DNA of 64,000 nt, taken from positions 105,172 through 169,171 of the forward strand of contig NZ_MUHD01000006.1 of assembly GCF_002217395.1 (NCBI RefSeq), in the 5' to 3' direction. Every line of letters begins with the position of its first letter. The first letter of the stretch is position 1. Shown here in pieces: positions 16,902 to 25,181 of the stretch. Below the pieces are notes generated by a model. The model did no database searches. It had not been told where the DNA came from and was given only the letters and a program-made list of their open reading frames with translations. Position numbers and translations under genes: made by a program. The DNA comes from Flavobacterium plurextorum. Lineage in GTDB: Bacteria > Bacteroidota > Bacteroidia > Flavobacteriales > Flavobacteriaceae.

Positions 16902-17360
16902 ATGAACATTAAAATGGATTTGATTATGGAAGAAATGAACAGAAAACAGATTAAAAAGATAGGTAGAAAACCAAAGATTGACCCTGCGGTTCATCGGTAT
17001 TCCTTTAACCTGAACGATGAAGATAATGCCAAATTCCTTGCCCTTTTCGACCAATCGGGAATGAACGTAATGGCACATTTCATTACGGCTTGTATCTTTC
17101 AAAAGACGGTAAAGACCGTAAAAATTGATATGAATGCGGTAGAATACCACGCAGGATTGACCAATTTTTTCGGACAGTTCAGAGGGATAGCCACCAATTA
17201 CAATCAGATTGTAAAGCTGTTGAACACGCACTTTTCGGAGAAAAAAGCATTGGCATACCTCTACAAATTGGAAAAACAGACCACAGAAATGAAAGAGTTA
17301 TTGCTCAAAGTTTTAGTCCTTACCGATGAATTTGAAAAGAAATACCTAAACAAAGAGTAA
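16902..17360 (+). CDS. MobA/MobC-type relaxosome accessory protein
   Basis: About 152 residues from ATG 16902; later in-frame ATGs at 16914, 16926 and 16935 are also possible. The frame upstream of 16902 runs through a palindrome and is unlikely to be coding. The protein has a basic start (MNRKQIKKIGRKPKIDPAVHRYSFNL) of ribbon-helix-helix type. MAHFITACIFQ and the conserved FGQFRGIATNYNQIVKLLN helix of MobC-like proteins follow. Such proteins bind oriT and help the relaxase. The gene ends 4 bp before the relaxase gene. Confidence 0.82.
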   Translation: MNIKMDLIMEEMNRKQIKKIGRKPKIDPAVHRYSFNLNDEDNAKFLALFDQSGMNVMAHFITACIFQKTVKTVKIDMNAVEYHAGLTNFFGQFRGIATNYNQIVKLLNTHFSEKKALAYLYKLEKQTTEMKELLLKVLVLTDEFEKKYLNKE

Positions 17361-17364
17361 GAAA

Positions 17365-18654
17365 ATGATTGCAAAAATCGGAAAGGGAAGCAATATGTAC
17401 GGAGCGATTTTGTACAATCAGCAGAAAGTGGAAACGGAAAACGGAGCGGTTCTGTTGCTGAACAAGATACCCGACACGATGAACGGCAAATATTCCGTCC
17501 AATATTTCAACAAGTGTTTTGAGCCGTATTTGTCCGCAAATATCCGAACGGAAAAGACGGTACGGCATATTTCATTGAACCCCGATCCGAAAGACAAGGT
17601 AAGTGATGAACAGTTTACCGAAATGGCACAGGAATATATGGAGCGTATGGGCTACGGCAATCAGCCGTATATCGTATTCAAACATACGGACATTGACCGA
17701 ACGCATATACACATTGTTTCGACCTGCGTGGGCATTGACGGCAGGAAAATCCCCGATGATTACGACCACCCACGTTCAATGGCTATCTGTCGTGATTTGG
17801 AAACGAAATACAACCTGCACAAAGCCACCGAGCAAGAGCAGAAACAAGCCGATAAGATTTTCAAAAAGGTAGAACAACAGAAAGACGATATTAAAAGCCA
17901 AATCGCTTCGGTGGTTCGGCATCTGCCGAAATATTACCAATACACAAGTCTCGGAGCATACAACGCTTTGCTTTCGTTCTTTAATATCACGGCAGAGGAA
18001 ATAAAGGGCGAGCGGAACGGAGAGCCTGTACACGGATTGATATATTTCGCTTTGGACGACAAGGGAGAAAAGGCAAGCAATCCGTTTAAAGCGTCTTTGT
18101 TTGGCAAGCACGCAGGAGTAAACGGATTACAACGGCACTTTGAACAGTCGAAAGAGAAAATCAAAACCAATCCTGCGAGGTCTGTTCTCAAAAATACGGT
18201 GGAGCTGGCCATTCATACCACAGACAACGAAAAGGAATTTAAAAAGCAACTTGCCGAACAGAATATTCAGACAGTTGTCCGTAGGAACGACAACGGACGG
18301 ATTTACGGTATCACGTTTATTGACAATGGTAGCCGTACTGTTTGGAATGGCTCGCAGTTAGACAGAAACCTGTCTGCCAATCTGTTTAACGATTGGTGGA
18401 ACAATGGTAACAAACCCGAATTGAAAATACAGGACAGTCCTGTTTCCAATACGAACACAATAAACCACCAACCGACAAAAGACCTTTTCGAATTTATCAC
18501 ACAGGAACATTCGCAGAGTTCTGATTTGGGATTGTTCAGTCTGTTGCCCCAAGTACAGAGCGAGGACTACGAGGAAGAACAGTTTGCCAAACGAATGAAG
18601 AAAACAAGACAAAAAAATAATAGAGATTATCCTTATTTTCAAAACAAGTTTTAG
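17365..18654 (+). CDS. MobB-type relaxase/mobilisation nuclease
   Basis: A 429-residue relaxase. It begins MIAKIGKGSNMYGAILYNQQ, the standard start of Bacteroides MobB relaxases, which supports the ATG at 17365. The metal-binding HUH-type motif is KHTDIDRTHIHIVSTCV at about 113-129, preceded by HISLNPDPKD. The C-terminal third is more variable. It would nick the element at oriT and lead the strand into the recipient. There is no coupling protein or mating-pore gene in the window, so transfer must rely on a co-resident conjugative element. GC content is above the flanks. Confidence 0.92.
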   Translation: MIAKIGKGSNMYGAILYNQQKVETENGAVLLLNKIPDTMNGKYSVQYFNKCFEPYLSANIRTEKTVRHISLNPDPKDKVSDEQFTEMAQEYMERMGYGNQPYIVFKHTDIDRTHIHIVSTCVGIDGRKIPDDYDHPRSMAICRDLETKYNLHKATEQEQKQADKIFKKVEQQKDDIKSQIASVVRHLPKYYQYTSLGAYNALLSFFNITAEEIKGERNGEPVHGLIYFALDDKGEKASNPFKASLFGKHAGVNGLQRHFEQSKEKIKTNPARSVLKNTVELAIHTTDNEKEFKKQLAEQNIQTVVRRNDNGRIYGITFIDNGSRTVWNGSQLDRNLSANLFNDWWNNGNKPELKIQDSPVSNTNTINHQPTKDLFEFITQEHSQSSDLGLFSLLPQVQSEDYEEEQFAKRMKKTRQKNNRDYPYFQNKF

Positions 18655-18779
18655 AATTACTTACCTTTGTTGTATGAAAAAATCAGATTAGCATATTTTT
18701 AGGAACATATAATCTCTGTCAAGGCAATAGATGTTGCCCTGACATTCTATTGAATTATTTAATAATAAATGCTAAAAAG
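18655..18779 (+). promoter_or_regulatory. catB promoter and structured leader with a five-codon ORF
   Basis: TACCTTTG at 18662-18669 matches the -7 consensus. A tiny ORF, MKKSD, runs 18674-18691. TGTCAAGGCAA (18717-18727) pairs with TTGCCCTGACA (18734-18744) except for one mismatch. A competing pair is CAATAGA (18725-18731) with TCTATTG (18746-18752). Short leader ORF plus alternative stems resembles translational attenuators of cat genes in other phyla; this is inference. Confidence 0.45.
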
Positions 18780-19409
18780 ATGAATTTTTTCTATAGCCCA
18801 TTTAAGGGCAAAATAATTAAAGACCATATTACAAACCCCAATATCACAGCTGGGAAATATTCCTACTATTCCGGTTATTATCATGGACATTCTTTTGATG
18901 ACTGCGCTCGCTATTTATTTCCAGATAGAGATGACGTTGATAAATTGGTCATAGGTTCATTCTGTTCCATAGGTAGCGGTGCAAGTTTTATAATGGCGGG
19001 CAATCAAGGGCATCGACATAATTGGATATCCAGTTTTCCCTTTTTTTATATGCCGGAGATTGAAGCATTCAATAAAGCAATTAACGGATTTGAAAACGCG
19101 AGCGATACAGTTGTCGGTAATGATGTTTGGATAGGGAGCGAGGCAATGATTATGTCAGGAGTGAAAATCGGTGACGGGGCGGTAATCGGTAGTCGGTCAT
19201 TAGTCACCAAAGATGTTGCCCCTTACACTATTGTCGGCGGAAACCCGGCAAAACTGATAAAAAAAAGGTTTTCGGACGAAGAGATTCAGATCCTGTTAGA
19301 TATCAAGTGGTGGGATTGGGATGAAGACATATTGACCGAAGCGATACCTTTAATTTGTTCAGGCAACGTACAGTCTCTTTTCGATTTTTACAACCAAGTT
19401 GTAAAATAA
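18780..19409 (+). CDS. catB: Type B chloramphenicol O-acetyltransferase (xenobiotic acetyltransferase, hexapeptide family)
   Basis: A 209-residue protein from ATG 18780 ([21 protein letters not shown]); a TTG 30 bp upstream is in frame but not needed. It follows the CatB pattern throughout: [47 protein letters not shown] with the catalytic His region, [27 protein letters not shown] (left-handed beta-helix), and [14 protein letters not shown]. It acetylates chloramphenicol with acetyl-CoA in the cytoplasm. The gene sits between mobB and a terminator, as an insert in the mobile element. Length is normal for CatB. Confidence 0.93.
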   Translation: MNFFYSPFKGKIIKDHITNPNITAGKYSYYSGYYHGHSFDDCARYLFPDRDDVDKLVIGSFCSIGSGASFIMAGNQGHRHNWISSFPFFYMPEIEAFNKAINGFENASDTVVGNDVWIGSEAMIMSGVKIGDGAVIGSRSLVTKDVAPYTIVGGNPAKLIKKRFSDEEIQILLDIKWWDWDEDILTEAIPLICSGNVQSLFDFYNQVVK

Positions 19410-19454
19410 AGAGAGATTTCCCTTATTGTTTTTGACTTATATGTAGAAACCGTG

Positions 19455-19491
19455 AAAAGCCTTTCAGTTTTATTGCTGAAAGGCTTTTTTT
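19455..19491 (+). terminator. Rho-independent terminator after catB
   Basis: AAAAGCCTTTCAG and CTGAAAGGCTTTTTT pair over 13 bp around TTTTATTG, followed by further T residues. It lies 45 bp after the catB stop. Confidence 0.9.
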
Positions 19492-19494
19492 AAT

Positions 19495-19572
19495 GTAGAA
19501 TTTGAAAAGGAGTATTTGAATAAAGAAATGATTACAAAAATCAAAAAGAGAGAAGTAGAGCAAAGTTTTTAA
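19495..19572 (+). pseudogene. Remnant of a second mobA-mobB junction (internal deletion)
   Basis: The 25-codon frame reads VEFEKEYLNKE, then MITKIKK, then a short tail ending QSF. The first part matches the end of MobA (DEFEKKYLNKE) and the second the start of MobB (MIAKIGK) at 17328-17385. The last bases and the AT-rich bases after the stop resemble the end of mobB and its downstream bases (18643-18668). It is best read as a mob pair from a related element that lost nearly all of mobB, leaving a scar in front of tetR. Confidence 0.6.
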
Positions 19573-19575
19573 AAT

Positions 19576-19611
19576 TATCTACCTATTAGTAGATAGAAAC
19601 TTATATCTTTG
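19576..19611 (+). promoter_or_regulatory. Promoter and operator of the tetR-ketosynthase-tet(X) operon
   Basis: TATCTTTG at 19604-19611 is an exact -7 box only 4 bp before the tetR ATG at 19616, so the transcript is expected to be leaderless or nearly so. TATCTAC (19576-19582) and GTAGATA (19589-19595) form an inverted repeat with a 6-bp spacer between the -33 and -7 regions, a typical place for a TetR operator. Confidence 0.6.
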
Positions 19612-19615
19612 CTTT

Positions 19616-20170
19616 ATGGAAACAAAAGAAAAAATAGTAACCGAAGCCATAACATTTATCACGACAAGAGGGACAAATGCTTTTAGTTACAAGGATATAT
19701 CTAAAGAAATTGGCATTAAAACTTCTTCCATCCATTATTATTTTCCGACGAAAAATGATTTGATTGTAGCTGTTTTAGAACATGTTATTCAAAAAAATTA
19801 AGAAGACAGAAAACGAAACAATTACAGCAATATGAAATTGGCTTTAAAAGGTTATATAGATGAACATATTTTAATAAGAGAGCAAAATAAAGTCTCAATA
19901 ATTGCTGCATTAGCGGCAGATATAAACACTTTAGAGCCTCAAATCAAAGCGATATTAAACAACTATATAGAAGAAGAGATAGATTACTTAGCATACATTC
20001 TGAATAAAGGAGAAGAAGAAAACTTATTCGTTTATAAAGCAACTCCACGTATTCAGGCTTTAATGATATTGACAAATTTATTGGCTATTTCAAGAATATC
20101 GATGATAACGAAGGAAATATATTTTGAAGACGTAGCCCGACAAATAATAATTGACATAGAGAAAAAATAA
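19616..20170 (+). pseudogene. TetR-family transcriptional regulator split by an in-frame TAA
   Basis: Reading frame 2 is continuous from 19616 to 20170 except for TAA at 19799-19801. The first 61 codons hold the complete TetR DNA-binding domain (ITFITTRGTNAFSYKDISKEIGIKTSSIHYYFPTKNDLIV). The remaining ~122 codons hold the ligand/dimerisation part (MKLALKGYIDEH through ARQIIIDIEKK). One base change in a codon before EDRKRNN would explain the stop. The truncated product could still bind DNA weakly but lacks the dimer interface. The gene overlaps the ketosynthase start by one base (TAATG), which ties the operon together. Loss of the repressor should raise tet(X) operon expression; this is inference. 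Confidence 0.8.
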
Positions 20171-21414
20171 TGAAAAGAGTAGTAGTTACAGGGCTTGGAG
20201 CATTAACGCCCATTGGAAATAATGTACACGATTTTTGGCAGTCGCTTTTAACAGGCGTTAACGGAACTAACCCCATTACCAAATTTGACACATCAAAATT
20301 CAAAACAAAATTTGCTTGCGAACTCAAAGGCTTTGACCCATTAAACCATATTGAAAAAGCAGAAGCAAGAAAATACGATTTGTTTACACAGTATGCTTTA
20401 ATTTCCGTTGAAGAAGCAGTTAAAAATGCCAACATCAATTTTGAAACGCTGAACAAAAACCGTATTGGCGTTATTTGGGGGTCGGGAAATGGTGGTATCG
20501 GCACATTTCAACAGCAGGTAACTGAATTTGCGCAAGGGGACGGAACACCACGTTTTAGCCCTTTCTTCATCCCGAAGATGATAGTCGATATTGCTTCGGG
20601 GATCATCTCGATAAAATACGGGCTTCGGGGCATAAATTTTACAACTGTTTCAGCTTGTGCAACTTCCAATACCGCAATCATTGATGCCTTTAATTATATC
20701 CGTTGGGGCAAAGCAGATATGATAATAACAGGCGGTTCGGAAGCGCCTATCAACGAAAGTGCCGTTGGTGGTTTCAATGCGTCAAAAGCATTGTCAACCT
20801 TAAATGAAAATCCGCAAATGGCATCACGTCCTTTTGACATCAACAGAGACGGTTTTGTTATGGGAGAAGGAGCAGGTGCAATTATTTTGGAAAACTACGA
20901 ACACGCTATAAAACGAAATGCTCGAATTATTGCCGAGATTGTTGGCGGTGGCATGGCTTCAGACGCATATCATTTAACAGGTACGCACCCAGAGGGAGAA
21001 GGGGCATATTTAGGTATGGTTTTAGCATTGGAAGACGCAAACATTTCCGCCAATGAAATAGATTATCTGAACACACACGCTACATCAACACCACAAGGCG
21101 ATATGAGCGAATTAAAAGCAATAGCAAGACTTTTCGGCAGACAAGGCAAATTAAATATTAGTGCGACAAAATCAATGACAGGACATCTGTTAGGTGCTGC
21201 GGGAGCTATCGAAGCAATCGCTTGTATTAAAGCTGTTCAGAATAACATTGTTCCGCCAACAATCAATTCGGTAGATATTGAACCTGAATATAGGGATATA
21301 TTTAACTTGACGTTACATCAATCACAACAACGGCAAGTGAATTACGCAATGAGTAATACTTTTGGTTTTGGCGGACATATTGCCACAAGTATTTTTAAAA
21401 AATATGATGAATAA
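20170..21414 (+). CDS. Beta-ketoacyl-ACP synthase II-like enzyme (FabF family)
   Basis: A 414-residue thiolase-fold condensing enzyme. It starts MKRVVVTGLGALTPIGNN and carries the full KAS triad: Cys in TVSACATSNTAI (about residue 163), His in LNTHATSTPQGD (about 303) and His in KSMTGHLLGAAGAIEA (about 340). NTFGFGGHIATSIF near the end is the usual glycine-rich loop. It would extend acyl-ACP by Claisen condensation. It sits between tetR and an NTF2-like gene in the tet(X) operon with no ACP or reductase nearby, so it may be a bypass or accessory version of a housekeeping FabF rather than part of a pathway. Confidence 0.9.
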   Translation: MKRVVVTGLGALTPIGNNVHDFWQSLLTGVNGTNPITKFDTSKFKTKFACELKGFDPLNHIEKAEARKYDLFTQYALISVEEAVKNANINFETLNKNRIGVIWGSGNGGIGTFQQQVTEFAQGDGTPRFSPFFIPKMIVDIASGIISIKYGLRGINFTTVSACATSNTAIIDAFNYIRWGKADMIITGGSEAPINESAVGGFNASKALSTLNENPQMASRPFDINRDGFVMGEGAGAIILENYEHAIKRNARIIAEIVGGGMASDAYHLTGTHPEGEGAYLGMVLALEDANISANEIDYLNTHATSTPQGDMSELKAIARLFGRQGKLNISATKSMTGHLLGAAGAIEAIACIKAVQNNIVPPTINSVDIEPEYRDIFNLTLHQSQQRQVNYAMSNTFGFGGHIATSIFKKYDE

Positions 21415-21471
21415 AGAGTAGAGCAACCGGCAGAACGCATAAACAATGTAACCCATCAATAATGACAAAAT

Positions 21472-23011
<1,540 letters not shown>

Positions 23012-23063
23012 AATAGAAAGGCGAGGAAATGAAAGAGAAAATAGTTAAAACAGACTAACAAAA

Positions 23064-23909
23064 ATGGTATTTTCATTAAATCATATTATCTCGGAGATAC
23101 AGCGAAAAGAAAATAAAATTTCTCTGTCTGCCACCAATGCGATTGATGAAGCGTACCAAATGCTGATGTTCCTGAAAGAATATTTATGGTCGATTAGGGA
23201 AGTGGTTACAAAACAAGGCTTTAAAAACCAATGGGAGGAAATCAATTTCTTCCGCAACATTAAACCGTATATTCTCTCTAAACTCATTTACCACAATAAG
23301 ATATTTCGAATACAGACATCTTGTCCTGTTGACGGAGGGAAAATGTATGCAAGTTATTTTTCAGAACAGTTGCAGGAACTAAAACAGGAATACAAAGAGC
23401 ATATCTACTATTCTGATTTTTACAGGTATTATCGTTCGGGAAGAACCGATCGTGATGAAACCTACTTTAGGTTAGGCAACATTAATTTCCACGATGGTCT
23501 GAACAGTTTCGTCTTTGAAATTGACCCACTTTTTTCAACTTATTATGACAACAAAGTGGCTCGGATAATAGCAAATGAGCTACTCTACACCTACATACTC
23601 CAAAAAATTAACGATGATGAAATAGTAGGTTCTCTTTCTGCAAGGGATATTTCATCAGATGGTATTCTTTGGACGGATACCAAAAATGCTCTGATAGAAC
23701 TGATTTATGCCCTTTATGCGAATGGCTCTCTTTCCTATGGCAAATTAGGAATACGCAAAATCAGTCTGACTTTAGAAAAATTATTCCAGATTACATTGGG
23801 AGACTTGCACAACTCTTTCCATCGAATGAAATATCGGGCAGGCTCCCGAACCGCATTTTTAGACCAACTGAAATCCTCTTTGGAAGAATATATGGACAAA
23901 GATTTATAG
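23064..23909 (+). CDS. RteC-domain regulator of mobile-element excision or transfer
   Basis: A 281-residue protein whose text matches RteC of CTnDOT-type elements: AYQMLMFLKEYLWSIREVV, YFSEQLQELKQEYKEHIYYSDFYRYYRSGRTDRDETYFRLG, and the helix-turn-helix-rich C terminus LEKLFQITLGDLHNSFHRMKYRAGSRTAFLDQL. In CTnDOT, RteC is induced through RteA/RteB under tetracycline and activates excision. Neither rteA nor rteB is visible here and the integrase is a serine recombinase, so this RteC is an orphan or acts on a co-resident element. It lies 53 bp behind tet(X) and directly before folded repeat copy B. Confidence 0.88.
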   Translation: MVFSLNHIISEIQRKENKISLSATNAIDEAYQMLMFLKEYLWSIREVVTKQGFKNQWEEINFFRNIKPYILSKLIYHNKIFRIQTSCPVDGGKMYASYFSEQLQELKQEYKEHIYYSDFYRYYRSGRTDRDETYFRLGNINFHDGLNSFVFEIDPLFSTYYDNKVARIIANELLYTYILQKINDDEIVGSLSARDISSDGILWTDTKNALIELIYALYANGSLSYGKLGIRKISLTLEKLFQITLGDLHNSFHRMKYRAGSRTAFLDQLKSSLEEYMDKDL

Positions 23910-23946
23910 AGATGTCAAAACAAACAAAAAGGGAAACAAAGGTAAC

Positions 23947-24062
23947 GGATATAAGATAACTGCGCACGCATAATGGCTTCGCCACCCTTCGGGACTTATA
24001 GTGCTTCGTTATCTTATATCCATTGGTAGAATGGCTTTCTTTTTTTTCTGTTTTTTTCTTTT
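23947..24062. repeat. Folded repeat element, copy B
   Basis: The core 23968-23999 and T-rich tail 24029-24062 are identical to copy A. Outer arms GGATATAAGATAAC (23947-23960) and GTTATCTTATATCC (24008-24021) pair perfectly over 14 bp. Inner arms GCAC (23964-23967) and GTGC (24001-24004) occupy the place of ACGG/CCGT in copy A. Arm sequences are unrelated between copies but complementary within each, so the structure rather than the sequence is conserved. Confidence 0.82.
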
Positions 24063-24336
24063 CGAGTGAATGTTTTCCATTGAACCACACCAACCTCATG
24101 ACCGTAATGATTTACCTATATCAAAGGTCAAAGAATATCATTAATCGTTATTTTCGTTGTATTTGTTCTGCATAATTAGTTTAAACATAATAGATTTAAA
24201 GGTTCATTTTTTATATCTTTATGGTTTAAAGAAAAGCAAAATATTACAAAACGATAACCCTTACTAAACCAAATCGTTATATAAAATACATAAAAACTAA
24301 TGAAAGATTAAGGGGTTGATAGTTCTATTTTTTTAT
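24063..24336. promoter_or_regulatory. Upstream region of the protease-ATPase pair
   Basis: TATCTTTA at 24215-24222 is one base off the -7 consensus and could drive the pair, leaving a leader of about 110 nt. AACGAT (24250-24255) and ATCGTT (24273-24278) form a small inverted repeat in that leader. No gene is seen. Confidence 0.35.
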
Positions 24337-25170
24337 ATGGACGAAAAAGAAGATTACGACGAGCTGGATGCTTATATTGACACTCTAATTTATGAGGAAT
24401 ATGTCAAGTTACTGGAGGGAGATATAGGTCTTTGTACCTGTCAACTTTTTAAGCATGACTTGCTTAAGGGAACGACTCCCTTTGCTTCAGGTGTTTTTGT
24501 TGTATTGGGAGATGATTTTTATTTACTTACAGCTTCTCATGTCATAGAAGACTGGTCTGACTCAAATCGGTTATTTGTAAAAATTGGAGACGGGTATATA
24601 TCGATAGTAGGAAAAGGCTGTGGTACAGAAATGGATAAGGAGGAAAAGATTGATGCTGCTTACATAAAACTGAAGCCTGAGCTTGCTTCTATTTTGGTTC
24701 AATGGTATAGGTTCCTTCATTATGATAGATGTTTGTATCATGAGAAAAAGTTTGAAGAACCTACTTATTGTGTTTTTGGCTATCCGGTAGTTAATAAAAG
24801 AAAAGAATCAGATGGAATCAGAACATTTGCTTCCGGATATTTTCTAACGCCTGTTTATGATAAAGTTTATGAATATTATTCATTGGATTTTTTAACTCAT
24901 TATGTTCTTGAATTCGGGGGAAAAGCAATAAATATCAAGACTGGAAAACTTGAAAAGATAAAAACAGAACATTATGGTTTGAGCGGTGGCGGATTATGGT
25001 ATATCATTATCGAATTTGATGAAAAGAAAGGCGAGCTTGTTTCGGAAGCATTTTTAATAGGCATCATGACCGAATTTCGGAGGGGCAAATATGATTGTCT
25101 TATAGCAAATAGGATGGAAATCATTTTGAGCATGATACAGAGAAATGAAAATATCAATTTAGAGAATTAA
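24337..25170 (+). CDS. Trypsin-like serine protease domain protein
   Basis: 277 residues from ATG 24337; an upstream TTG at 24316 is in frame but unlikely. A chymotrypsin-fold triad can be placed: His68 in FYLLTASHVIED, Asp106 in KIDAAYIKL and Ser216 in HYGLSGGGLW (GxSGG). An acidic N-terminal helix (MDEKEDYDELDAYIDTL) precedes the protease; no signal peptide or membrane helix is seen, so it is probably cytoplasmic. It ends 11 bp before the AAA_13 ATPase gene, so the two almost surely form an operon. Cytoplasmic trypsin-like proteases coupled to ATPases occur as effectors in anti-phage systems, which fits the location at the edge of a mobile element. The function is inferred. Confidence 0.78.
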   Translation: MDEKEDYDELDAYIDTLIYEEYVKLLEGDIGLCTCQLFKHDLLKGTTPFASGVFVVLGDDFYLLTASHVIEDWSDSNRLFVKIGDGYISIVGKGCGTEMDKEEKIDAAYIKLKPELASILVQWYRFLHYDRCLYHEKKFEEPTYCVFGYPVVNKRKESDGIRTFASGYFLTPVYDKVYEYYSLDFLTHYVLEFGGKAINIKTGKLEKIKTEHYGLSGGGLWYIIIEFDEKKGELVSEAFLIGIMTEFRRGKYDCLIANRMEIILSMIQRNENINLEN

Positions 25171-25181
25171 GAACAGTATTT

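Noticed and set aside
16686..17231. 181-codon minus-strand frame opposite mobA
   Set aside because: It is antisense to the clear MobA coding sequence and the palindrome region, with no recognisable domain.
23029..23058. Nine-codon frame MKEKIVKTD between tet(X) and rteC
   Set aside because: It has a GAGGA-like signal but is too short to call; it may be a leader peptide or a deletion remnant.
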